From positions 154,179 to 218,178 of the forward strand of contig JAGUQX010000008.1 of the NCBI GenBank assembly GCA_030153485.1: a DNA stretch of 64,000 nt. Reading direction: 5' to 3'. Positions 10,476 through 17,749 of this stretch are shown here, piece after piece. The first letter of the stretch is position 1, and every line of letters starts with the position of its first letter. The DNA comes from Oscillospiraceae bacterium. GTDB taxonomy: Bacteria > Bacillota > Clostridia > Oscillospirales > Ruminococcaceae. Both the position numbers and the translations under genes were made by a program. The notes under the pieces were generated by a model. The model was not told the origin of the DNA, did not search any database, and saw only the letters and a list, made by a program, of their open reading frames with translations.

Positions 10476-10505
10476 AAAACGCTACACATAGTGGAGCGTT
10501 TTATT
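10476..10505 (+). terminator. Rho-independent terminator after ftsZ
   Basis: AAAACGCT-A-CAC, loop ATA, GTG-G-AGCGTTTT: a 12-position stem with one A/G mismatch, followed by T-rich sequence. It starts 6 nt after the ftsZ stop and closes the dcw cluster. Confidence 0.8.
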
Positions 10506-10625
10506 ATAAGTTTAAGATTATAACATAGAATACGATATATAGATTATAATATAGAATTCTTAAATCAATTATATATATAGTATAATTTATTATTCAAATA
10601 AAAAAATGATAAAAAGGTGGTTTAT

Positions 10626-11414
10626 ATGAGTAAGGGGATTTTCGTTTTAGGAACAAAACAAAATGTTGGAAAGACATATATTTCAACTTTAATGTTTAAA
10701 AAATTATTTAATATGGGTCTAAAAGTTGCATATTATAAACCAGTGGCTATGGGTGTTTCTTATAATAATGATATTGTGTGTTCTAAGGAAATAAGTTCTG
10801 TATATAATTTTTGTAATATAGAAGCTAATATTTCTGATTTTTTTACTTATGGATATGAAAATAATATTCAACCATATATAGCTTCTGTAGTTGAAAATAA
10901 AAAGATAAATATAGATAAAATAAAACAAGATTTTAATTATCTATGTAAGCATTTTGATTATATAATTGTTGAAGGTTTTAGCGAAATATTAGTTCCGTGT
11001 AGTATTGAAGAGGATATTATGCCAATCGATATAATAAAAGAACTTGATTTAGGAGTTGTTTTTATATCTAGTTGTGATGAAGAAAGTGTTTTGAATGACA
11101 CATCATTAAATATTAGCTACCTATTATCTAATAATGTAGATTTAAAAGGCATCATCTTTAATAGGTTTAATAAGGAAAGTTTTGTAGATATAGATAATAA
11201 AAAGGCTATTGAGATGGTTACTGGAATTGCTACTCTTACAACTATTGGGAATAATGAAATTTTCTTTAATATATTAGGAAATAAATTAAAAAGTATGTTT
11301 TCGGATGTTATTCTAGATGATATAAATTTAGATGAAGAAGATATAGAAGAGTCTAATAGTAGGAATAGATTTGATACTAATTTTGATTTGAATAGTGATT
11401 GTACATTAGGCTAG
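10626..11414 (+). CDS. bioD: Dethiobiotin synthetase-like ATPase (BioD family)
   Basis: The N-terminus 'IFVLGTKQNVGKTYIS' is a BioD-type P-loop (GTxxxVGKT), followed by 'MGLKVAYYKPVAMG', matching the KPV substrate-lysine block of BioD. The middle 'IIVEGFSEILVPC' aligns with the BioD 'EGAGGLLVP' loop, but its two glycines are replaced. BioD makes dethiobiotin from diaminopelargonic acid, CO2 and ATP. No other biotin genes are in the window, so a related amidoligase-type role is possible. The C-terminal 25 residues are acidic and unusual. The start is ATG at 10626, behind GGTGG. A GTG at 10617 overlaps that binding site. A TATAAT at 10581 may be its -10 box. Confidence 0.75.
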   Translation: MSKGIFVLGTKQNVGKTYISTLMFKKLFNMGLKVAYYKPVAMGVSYNNDIVCSKEISSVYNFCNIEANISDFFTYGYENNIQPYIASVVENKKINIDKIKQDFNYLCKHFDYIIVEGFSEILVPCSIEEDIMPIDIIKELDLGVVFISSCDEESVLNDTSLNISYLLSNNVDLKGIIFNRFNKESFVDIDNKKAIEMVTGIATLTTIGNNEIFFNILGNKLKSMFSDVILDDINLDEEDIEESNSRNRFDTNFDLNSDCTLG

Positions 11415-11420
11415 AATTAA

Positions 11421-11489
11421 ATTGTAATAACTAATATATAAAAAGCCTTAGATATTATCTAAGGCTTTTTATATATTAGTTATTACAAT
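11421..11489. terminator. 34-bp perfect inverted repeat, bidirectional terminator
   Basis: Arms 11421-11454 and 11456-11489 are exact reverse complements with one base between them. The core is AAAAAGCCTTAGATA / TATCTAAGGCTTTTT, a classic terminator in both directions. It separates bioD (+) from a convergent minus-strand gene whose last codons and stop lie in the right arm. The arms are far longer than terminators usually need. Confidence 0.88.
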
Positions 11490-11619
11490 GATGATCTTTA
11501 TCAGCACAGGAACAATCGGATGTTTTAGAAGCTTTTATAGATTTCATAATAGATTTAATAGAAATTATAATTATTGCTAATATTATTAATGCGGGTATAA
11601 TTACAATTAAGATATCCAA
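11476..11619 (-). CDS. Small Cys/His-tailed membrane protein, FeoB-associated-like (47 aa)
   Basis: A 47-residue reading frame: a hydrophobic helix (about residues 3-22, 'ILIVIIPALIILAIIIISI'), a basic stretch with KS repeats, then the tail 'SDCSCADKDHHCNN'. This layout matches the small 'FeoB-associated Cys-rich membrane protein' group often found near ferrous iron transporters, though no feoA or feoB is in this window. The start is TTG at 11619, with AAAGAGGTGA about seven bases upstream, lying in the last codons of the chorismate mutase gene. Only 2 nt separate the two genes, so translation is probably coupled. Its last five codons lie in the arm of the 34-bp inverted repeat. Metal binding is an inference from the Cys/His tail. 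Confidence 0.72.
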   Translation of the reverse strand: MDILIVIIPALIILAIIIISIKSIMKSIKASKTSDCSCADKDHHCNN

Positions 11620-11621
11620 TA

Positions 11622-11906
11622 TTATTCACCTCTTTCATTTTTTAAGATAGATAATTGATATTTTTTACTATGTTCTATTATATTAAAAAAACATGAAATT
11701 ATATATTTTTTTTTTCTGTGATTTTCAGGAATAATTTTAGAAATTGATTTTATTACAAAATTTTCTCTATCTGTATTTTCTATAGGTATATTTCCACAAA
11801 GTTTAATATTAGCAATTTTTTTTACAAAATTGAATCTTTTTATTAAAAGTTGTGCCAATTCTGCGTCTATTTTATTTATTTCTGATCTATAAGAATGTAA
11901 ATCCAT
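11622..11906 (-). CDS. Chorismate mutase (AroQ fold, monofunctional)
   Basis: All-helical 94-aa chorismate mutase converting chorismate to prephenate for Phe and Tyr synthesis. The E. coli-type active-site residues are present at the right spacing: R7, R24, K35, R47, E48 and Q84 correspond to R11, R28, K39, R51, E52 and Q88. Start blocks are 'RSEINKIDAELAQLLIKR' and 'PIENTDRE'. The ATG has AAGGAGT upstream; a TATAAT on the minus strand at 11946-11941 may be the -10 box. It is transcribed away from rex and overlaps functionally with the small membrane protein gene 2 nt downstream. No other aromatic pathway gene is in the window. Confidence 0.87.
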   Translation of the reverse strand: MDLHSYRSEINKIDAELAQLLIKRFNFVKKIANIKLCGNIPIENTDRENFVIKSISKIIPENHRKKKYIISCFFNIIEHSKKYQLSILKNERGE

Positions 11907-12001
11907 AGAAAAATGACTCCTTATTAAAAGCTATAATAACATTATACATAAAAAGTATATAAAAATAAATATAAATATTTAATTAAAAGATTATTGAACA
12001 A

Positions 12002-12028
12002 TTGACAATAATTTCTGTTTGATATAAT
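12002..12028 (+). promoter_or_regulatory. Likely rex promoter with overlapping inverted repeat
   Basis: TTGACA at 12002-12007 and TATAAT at 12023-12028 are both perfect hexamers, but the spacer is only 15 nt. A 7+7 inverted repeat ATTATTG / CAATAAT (11990-12012) overlaps the -35 box and could be an operator. It does not match the 18-bp Rex box. Confidence 0.45.
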
Positions 12029-12059
12029 ATTAATAAATAAATAAAAAATGGTGGATTAT

Positions 12060-12704
12060 ATGGAAAAAAAAACAAAAGATATTTCTAAATCGGTTATAAG
12101 AAGACTTCCTAAGTATTATAGGTATTTAGAAAGGCTTTTATTAACAAATATTAATAGAGTTTCTTCTAAGCAATTAGGAGAAATTATGGGATTAACCGCT
12201 CCACAAATTAGACAGGATTTAAGTTGTTTTGGAGAATTTGGACAGCAAGGATATGGTTATAACGTTTCTGAGTTAAAAAAAGAAATTGGAAAGATACTTG
12301 GAGTTGAAAATAGTTTAAAAACGATTATTGTTGGTGTTGGAAATATAGGAAAGGCTATATTCAATCATATTAATTTTTCTGAAAAAGGCTTAGATATGAT
12401 TGCCGGATTTGATAAAGATGAAAACATAATTGGAACAAATTTTAATGATTTAAAAATTTTATCTATATCTAATATAATAGAATTTTGTGAAAAAAATATA
12501 GTGAAAGTTGCAATATTATGTATACCAGAAGATGTATCCAAACATATTGTCGAGGTTTTAAGATGTGCTGGTGTTGAAGGTTTTTGGAATTTTAGTAATT
12601 TCGAATTAAAAGTTGATTATAGAGATATAGTTATAGAAAATGTTCATTTAGAAGATAGTCTAATGACTTTATGTTATATGATTAATAATAAGAATAAAAA
12701 ATAA
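12060..12704 (+). CDS. rex: Redox-sensing transcriptional repressor Rex
   Basis: NADH/NAD-sensing repressor of fermentation genes. The N-terminal winged helix (about 1-75) has 'SSKQLGEIMGLTAPQIRQDLSCFGEFGQQGYGYNV', seen here in pieces as the family's DNA-contact block; the Rossmann domain has the glycine loop 'VGVGNIGKAIFNH'. The C-terminal helix 'EDSLMTLCYMI' fits the domain-swapped dimer. ATG at 12060 is chosen because GGTGG lies 5 nt upstream, the same spacing as bioD; an ATG at 12048 overlaps that site. Length 214 aa is normal. A Rex-type box at the adhE promoter in this window gives a likely target. Confidence 0.95.
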   Translation: MEKKTKDISKSVIRRLPKYYRYLERLLLTNINRVSSKQLGEIMGLTAPQIRQDLSCFGEFGQQGYGYNVSELKKEIGKILGVENSLKTIIVGVGNIGKAIFNHINFSEKGLDMIAGFDKDENIIGTNFNDLKILSISNIIEFCEKNIVKVAILCIPEDVSKHIVEVLRCAGVEGFWNFSNFELKVDYRDIVIENVHLEDSLMTLCYMINNKNKK

Positions 12705-12744
12705 ATTTTAAATAATATTAATAAATTTATATTAGGAGAATTTT

Positions 12745-13401
12745 ATGAGTTCGTATTTATTTCAACTTTGCGTAAGACTTATAGTTGTTTTAACAGCTCT
12801 TCCTATACATGAATATGCTCATGGCTATGTAGCTTATAAATTAGGAGATCCGACTGCTAAAATGCAGGGTAGATTAACTATTAATCCAATTAAGCACCTT
12901 GATATTATAGGATCAATAGCAACTTTGATTTTTGGATTTGGTTGGGCAAAACCCGTCCCTGTGAACGCTAGAAATTTTAAAAATCAAAAATTTGGGATGG
13001 CTATAACAGCTATTGCAGGACCAGCATCAAATTTTTTATTAGCATTTATATTTTTAGCAATATTAAAAATAATATCAATTATTCCTATGACTGGTAATGT
13101 AGGCCCTATATCAGGTGTTATGCAAGTTTTAAATATAATGATTACTGTAAATATATCTATAGGAGTTTTCAATCTTTTACCTATCCCTCCGTTAGATGGA
13201 TCTAGAGTTGCGATGTATTTTCTTCCAGAAAAAATATATTTTCAGATGATGCAGTATGAACAAATTTTATTTATAGGATTAATAATACTTATGTCTTCTC
13301 CAATATTAAACGTCCCAATTCAAATTTTATCTGGAATTATTTTTAATATATTAAATTTTTTTACATCATTCATTGATATCATTGGAAAATTATTTGGATA
13401 A
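12745..13401 (+). CDS. Site-2 protease family (M50) membrane metalloprotease
   Basis: Intramembrane zinc protease with HEYAH (HExxH type) in the first membrane segment, 'LPIHEYAHGYVAYKLGDPTA', and the second metal motif 'NLLPIPPLDGSRV' near residue 148. About five to six membrane segments in 218 aa, with no PDZ domain, match the YwhC-type branch. Conserved clostridial neighbours scpA-scpB follow; its stop overlaps the scpA start by one base. The substrate is unknown. Confidence 0.9.
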   Translation: MSSYLFQLCVRLIVVLTALPIHEYAHGYVAYKLGDPTAKMQGRLTINPIKHLDIIGSIATLIFGFGWAKPVPVNARNFKNQKFGMAITAIAGPASNFLLAFIFLAILKIISIIPMTGNVGPISGVMQVLNIMITVNISIGVFNLLPIPPLDGSRVAMYFLPEKIYFQMMQYEQILFIGLIILMSSPILNVPIQILSGIIFNILNFFTSFIDIIGKLFG

Positions 13402-14099
13402 TGAATAATGAATTAAACTTTAATTTAGATATATTTGAAGGGCCTTTGGATTTATTATTACATTTAATTTTTAAGCATAAGTTAAACATATATGATATAA
13501 AAATCTTTGAGCTTTTAGAGCAATATATGAAATTTATAGATAAAAAAGATAAAACAGATTTAAATATTTCTACCGAATTTATAGAGATGGCAGCTAGGCT
13601 TGTATATATAAAAACTATATCACTTATTCCTAAAAATAAACATATTGAAAAAGAAAAACAAAAATTAACTGGTATACTTCTAGAATATCATCTTTGTAAA
13701 ATAGTTGCAGAAAATATTAAACTTAGATATATAGAGGATAAAATTTTTTTTAGAGAAGGAGAAAAAAGTTTTATTAATCAAAAATATTCATTAGTGCATG
13801 ATAAAAATATTCTTTTTGATAGATATAGCCAATTAATTTTAAAAAGTATAGAATTAAAAGATAAACCAATAGATAATATATCAAATTTAGTGAATAGAAA
13901 ATTTGTTTCTATTCAAGATAAAATAGATCTAATATTAGAATCTTTATTAGAAAAAAAATATTTAAGCTATTATAAAATCTTTAAGAAAAAAGATAAATCC
14001 GATATAGTTGCTACATTTTCTGCTGTGTTAGAGCTTGTAAAGACAAAAAAAATAATTTTGAGCAATGATAATGAGCATATATATTTAAATATAAATTAA
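13401..14099 (+). CDS. scpA: Segregation and condensation protein ScpA
   Basis: Kleisin subunit of the SMC-ScpA-ScpB complex, which organises and separates chromosomes. The N-terminal block 'FEGPLDLLLHLIFKHKLNIYDI' and 'STEFIEMAARLVYIKT' are diagnostic, and the C-terminal winged helix ends 'VATFSAVLELVKTKKI'. It starts on the last base of the protease stop codon (TAATG), so the two genes are translationally coupled. Length 232 aa is typical. scpB is 23 nt downstream. Confidence 0.94.
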   Translation: MNNELNFNLDIFEGPLDLLLHLIFKHKLNIYDIKIFELLEQYMKFIDKKDKTDLNISTEFIEMAARLVYIKTISLIPKNKHIEKEKQKLTGILLEYHLCKIVAENIKLRYIEDKIFFREGEKSFINQKYSLVHDKNILFDRYSQLILKSIELKDKPIDNISNLVNRKFVSIQDKIDLILESLLEKKYLSYYKIFKKKDKSDIVATFSAVLELVKTKKIILSNDNEHIYLNIN

Positions 14100-14122
14100 A
14101 TTATTGGAGATAAGGTTATATA

Positions 14123-14647
14123 ATGTATAAAAATATTAATAAGATTATTGAAGGAATAATCTTCATATCTGCTGAACCTGTTTGTATAGAAAGATTATCT
14201 ATTTTTTTTTCTAAAGATAAAGAAATTATAGTAAAAATTTTAGAAGAAATAAAAGATAGACATATACATAAAAATAGCGGAATTGAATTAATTTCTTTTA
14301 ATAATAAATTTCAATTTATAGCTAATAGAGATTTATCTGAAGATATAAAAAAGTTTTTAGAGATAAAAAATAAAATACCTCTATCAACTGCATCGATGGA
14401 GGTATTGTCTATCATTGCATATAATCAACCTGTGACAAAAAACTTTGTTGAACAGGTTAGAGGAGTTGATAGTTCATATATAATTAATAATTTAACAAAA
14501 AAAGAACTATTAGAAGAAAATGGTAGATTGGATGTTCCAGGGAGACCAATTACTTATATAACAACAGACCATTTTTTAAAAAGTTTTTCCTTAAAAAATT
14601 TAAAAGATCTCCCACCTATACCAGATAAAATAGAGATACCAAAATAA
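14123..14647 (+). CDS. scpB: Segregation and condensation protein ScpB
   Basis: Winged-helix partner of ScpA in the SMC condensin complex. Visible family blocks: 'IIEGIIFISAEPVCIERL' at the N-terminus, 'ASMEVLSIIAYNQPVTKNFVEQVRGVDSS' in the middle (given here only as a landmark), and 'GRPITYITTDHFLKSF' near the end. Length 174 aa is normal. It lies between scpA and a DUF2953 gene, the usual clostridial order ahead of gerW/ytfJ. Confidence 0.93.
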   Translation: MYKNINKIIEGIIFISAEPVCIERLSIFFSKDKEIIVKILEEIKDRHIHKNSGIELISFNNKFQFIANRDLSEDIKKFLEIKNKIPLSTASMEVLSIIAYNQPVTKNFVEQVRGVDSSYIINNLTKKELLEENGRLDVPGRPITYITTDHFLKSFSLKNLKDLPPIPDKIEIPK

Positions 14648-14676
14648 ATTTTTAGATATAAGGGTGGTGTATAAAT

Positions 14677-15282
14677 ATTATTTTTATTATCATAATAATA
14701 TTTATTATTATAATTATTATGAGTAATATTAAGGTGTATTTTGATATTACTCATAAACTAAAAGTTAAGATATATTTTTGGTTTTTTAAATTTAATATAA
14801 AAGATAAAATAGATATTATTGATCAGTCTAATATAGAAAAATCTACTGATAAATATAAGTATAAAAAAAAATCTTCAAAAAAATCTAATAATAATTTGCA
14901 ATTTTTAAATATATTAGAAATAGTAATAGATTTTATTAAATCTTTAAAAAAACCTATACTTTTTTTTATAAAAAAAATTAGTATAAATAAATTCAAAGTA
15001 TATGCTATAATTGCAAAAGGAAATGCATTTGACACTGCTGTTAGTTATGGAAATTTTTGTATGCTTTTTTATGGGTTAATTTCTATTATTTATAATTTTT
15101 TTAAATTAGATATAGAAAGTATAAATATAGCTCCAGATTTTGATGAAGATAAAAAAGATAGTTATAGCGTATCTTTTTATATTTCTATAAAGATTTATAC
15201 TATTTTATTTTTAATATTTGGAATAGTTATAAATTTTTTGATTAATACTTTAAAAAGAAAAGTAAATAGGTCAAATAAATAA
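14677..15282 (+). CDS. DUF2953 membrane protein, non-canonical start proposed
   Basis: Unknown-function protein. The 'GNAFDTAVSYGNFCMLFYGL' block, a low-complexity basic middle and a C-terminal membrane helix ('YTILFLIFGIVINFLI') identify DUF2953, a family common just before gerW in spore formers. The only in-frame ATG near the start (14719) has no ribosome binding site. Upstream, the frame stays open as an Ile/Phe-rich helix back to AAGGGTGGTG at 14660-14669, and DUF2953 proteins normally start with such a helix. I place the start at ATT 14677, nine bases after GGTGG, where the gerW gene has GGTGG then nine bases then ATG. ATA at 14671 is the alternative; 14719 is the conservative fallback. 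Confidence 0.7.
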   Translation: MIFIIIIIFIIIIIMSNIKVYFDITHKLKVKIYFWFFKFNIKDKIDIIDQSNIEKSTDKYKYKKKSSKKSNNNLQFLNILEIVIDFIKSLKKPILFFIKKISINKFKVYAIIAKGNAFDTAVSYGNFCMLFYGLISIIYNFFKLDIESINIAPDFDEDKKDSYSVSFYISIKIYTILFLIFGIVINFLINTLKRKVNRSNK

Positions 15283-15299
15283 AAAGGTGGTATTTAAAT

Positions 15300-15728
15300 A
15301 TGAAAGAGCATCCAATACAAGGAATGATGGGAACAGCCATGGAAAAAATAAAAGAAATGGTTGATGTAAACACTATAATAGGCGATCCTATTATATCACC
15401 AGACGGGACAACCATTATTCCAATCTCTAAGGTTGGTTTTGGTTTTGGATCTGGTGGTTCGGATATTCCAGCTAAAACTCCAGTCGAGCTTTTTGGTGGA
15501 GGATGTGGAGCAGGTGTTTCGATACAACCTATAGCTTTTTTGGTTGTATCAAAGGGAGATGTTAAACTTTTACAGCTAAATACTAATGATAGTACAGCTG
15601 ATAAAGCTGTTGAAATGGTTCCGAAAGTTATGGATAAATTATATGAAATATTTTCAAAATCTAGAGAAGAAAAAAATAAAATCAAATCTGAAAAAGAAAA
15701 AATATCTGAAGATGATATTGAGGAATAG
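15300..15728 (+). CDS. gerW: Spore protein GerW (YtfJ family)
   Basis: Sporulation-associated protein; in Bacillus, YtfJ/GerW is made in the spore and needed for normal germination responses. The 142-aa sequence starts 'HPIQGMMGTAMEKIKEMVD', then 'GDPIISPDGTTIIPISKVGFG' style core with GGG-rich 'GGGCGAGVSIQPIAF', both hallmark blocks, and a charged tail. ATG is preceded by AAAAGGTGG. Located between DUF2953 and dacF, as in many Clostridia. Its presence is one of the indications of a sporulating ancestry. Confidence 0.93.
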   Translation: MKEHPIQGMMGTAMEKIKEMVDVNTIIGDPIISPDGTTIIPISKVGFGFGSGGSDIPAKTPVELFGGGCGAGVSIQPIAFLVVSKGDVKLLQLNTNDSTADKAVEMVPKVMDKLYEIFSKSREEKNKIKSEKEKISEDDIEE

Positions 15729-15772
15729 TTAATTATTTTTTATCATATAGATTAATTGGTGGTGGTTTTAAA

Positions 15773-16951
15773 TTGAAAGAAAAAATATTTTCAACTTTAT
15801 TATTATTTTTATTTATGATATACTCTAATTTTTTTATTGATAAGGTATATGCTATAGATATTCCTAATATTTCTGCAAAATCATCTATTGTTATAGAAGC
15901 GAGAACAGGTAGAGTTATTTATGATAAAAATATGGATGAAAAACTTCCGATGGCTAGTACGACAAAAATATTAACAACTTTAATTGCTTTAGAACAAGAA
16001 AATATAGAAGAATACTTTATTGTCGATAGTCAAGCTATAAAAACAGAAGGATCATCTATGGGATTGTTGGATGGAGATTTTGTGAATTTAATAAGTTTAT
16101 CATATGGTATGATGCTTCCTTCTGGAAATGATGCAGCAAATGTAGTTGCTGTAAAAATATCAGGATCGATAGAAAAATTTGCAGATACTATGAACTTATA
16201 TGCTGAAAAAATTGGTATGAAATCATCTAATTTTACCAATCCATCGGGATTACATGATGAAAACCATTATTCTACAGCATATGATATGGCTATTCTTATG
16301 AAACATGCGATGAAAAATACAGATTTTGTTGATATAACTTCAAAATATAAATCAACAATAAAGTATGGAAATCCTCCTTATTCAAGAACATTAACGAATC
16401 ATAATAGATTGTTAAATACTTATGATTGGATAGTTGGAGGAAAGACAGGGTTTACAACTCCTGCGGGGAGATGTCTTGTATCAATAGGTTATAAAGATGA
16501 CACAGCTTTAATCGCTGTAACTTTAGATGCAAAAGAAGACTGGAATGATCATAAAATTTTATATGATTATGGTTTTGAAAAAATAAAGCCTATAGAATTA
16601 TCACCTGATATAGGAGAAACTTCTATAGCTATAGTTAATGGAAATAAATCAGAATTTAGTATATCAAATCCATCTTCTATAAGTATTGGGATTCATCCTG
16701 ATGATTTCCAAAATTTAAAAAAACAGATAAATTTTAAACATTTTTATTATGCACCTGTTATGAAAAATGATATTATAGGAGAAGTTATATATACGTTAGA
16801 TAAAAATGTTATTGTGAAGATCCCTTTATTTGCTGGAGAAACTATAGATAGATTAGATATTATAGAAGATGAAAAAGAAGAAAATATATTTAGTCAACTT
16901 TTTGATTCTATAAAAAATATGTTTAAAAATATATCTAAAATATTCTCATAA
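15773..16951 (+). CDS. dacF: D-alanyl-D-alanine carboxypeptidase, DacF type (S11)
   Basis: Secreted or membrane-tethered penicillin-binding protein trimming the terminal D-Ala of peptidoglycan stem peptides. A signal peptide covers about residues 1-28. The three active-site motifs are STTK (62-65), SGN (117-119) and KTG (224-226). A C-terminal PBP5-type domain and an amphipathic tail ('QLFDSIKNMFKNISKIF') follow, suiting membrane anchoring. TTG start behind GGTGGTGG. The position after scpAB, DUF2953 and gerW matches the spore cortex carboxypeptidase DacF rather than the vegetative DacA, though this is by context. Confidence 0.92.
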   Translation: MKEKIFSTLLLFLFMIYSNFFIDKVYAIDIPNISAKSSIVIEARTGRVIYDKNMDEKLPMASTTKILTTLIALEQENIEEYFIVDSQAIKTEGSSMGLLDGDFVNLISLSYGMMLPSGNDAANVVAVKISGSIEKFADTMNLYAEKIGMKSSNFTNPSGLHDENHYSTAYDMAILMKHAMKNTDFVDITSKYKSTIKYGNPPYSRTLTNHNRLLNTYDWIVGGKTGFTTPAGRCLVSIGYKDDTALIAVTLDAKEDWNDHKILYDYGFEKIKPIELSPDIGETSIAIVNGNKSEFSISNPSSISIGIHPDDFQNLKKQINFKHFYYAPVMKNDIIGEVIYTLDKNVIVKIPLFAGETIDRLDIIEDEKEENIFSQLFDSIKNMFKNISKIFS

Positions 16952-17003
16952 TTTATTATATTAATAAATTATGAGTTTAAAATATAGATTGGGGAATATA
17001 AAA

Positions 17004-17738
17004 TTGGAAAAAATTAGATTACAGAAAGTTATTTCTGAAAGTGGATTTTGTTCTAGACGAAAAGCAGAAGAATTAATACAAAAAGGAAGAGTTAAAGTTA
17101 ATGGTCGTGATATAGAGATAGGTGTAAAAGTTGATAAAGTTAAAGATCTTATAAGTATAGATGGAGAAAATATTATTATTCCTAAAAAACAAAATTATAG
17201 ATATATAATTTTATATAAGCCAAGAGGATACATAACAACGATGAAAGATGAAAATAATAGGAATAGAAAATGTGTTGCAGATTTAATAACTGATGTAAAA
17301 GAAAGAATTTATCCAGTTGGACGATTGGATGTAAATTCAGAGGGTTTATTATTATTTACTAACGATGGTGATTTTGCAAATGATATCATGCATCCTAGAA
17401 AGCATGTAACAAAAACATATAGAGTTACAGTTAGACCAGATATAACAGATAAACAAGCGGCGGATCTTTCTGAAGGTGTTGAAATAGATGGGTATAAAAC
17501 TCTTCCAGCAGAAATTAGAGTTTTGACAAAAGAAAGAAATAGAGTTGTTATAGATATAATTATAAGAGAGGGCAAAAATAGACAGATTAGAAGGATGTGT
17601 GAGGCTGTTGGATTAGAAGTTGCTAGATTGAAAAGAACATCAGTAGGACCTCTTAGACTTGGAATGTTAAAACCAGGTACATATAGGGATTTAAAACCAG
17701 ACGAATTAAGAGCAATTAGAACAGCTATTAGTAAATAG
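17004..17738 (+). CDS. rluB: rRNA pseudouridine synthase, RluB/RsuA family
   Basis: Pseudouridine synthase with an N-terminal S4 RNA-binding domain ('RLQKVISESGFCSRRKAEEL', then 'GRVKVNG') and a catalytic domain with 'YPVGRLDVNSEGLLLFTNDG' containing the catalytic Asp. It ends with 'REGKNRQIRRMCEAVG', the RsuA/RluB family motif. The likely product is pseudouridine in helix 93 of 23S rRNA. The start is TTG at 17004, nine bases after GGGG; an upstream in-frame ATG at 16971 has no ribosome binding site and adds eleven residues not seen in the family. nagA follows by 11 nt. Confidence 0.9.
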   Translation: MEKIRLQKVISESGFCSRRKAEELIQKGRVKVNGRDIEIGVKVDKVKDLISIDGENIIIPKKQNYRYIILYKPRGYITTMKDENNRNRKCVADLITDVKERIYPVGRLDVNSEGLLLFTNDGDFANDIMHPRKHVTKTYRVTVRPDITDKQAADLSEGVEIDGYKTLPAEIRVLTKERNRVVIDIIIREGKNRQIRRMCEAVGLEVARLKRTSVGPLRLGMLKPGTYRDLKPDELRAIRTAISK

Positions 17739-17749
17739 GAGGGTTTATT

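Noticed and set aside
11990-12012. A Rex autoregulatory box at the rex promoter
   Set aside because: The inverted repeat ATTATTG-9-CAATAAT has the wrong half-site and spacing for the 18-bp Rex box.
15242-15685. A 147-codon open frame antisense to gerW
   Set aside because: Pro-rich translation is the complement of the Gly-rich GerW core; no start signal.
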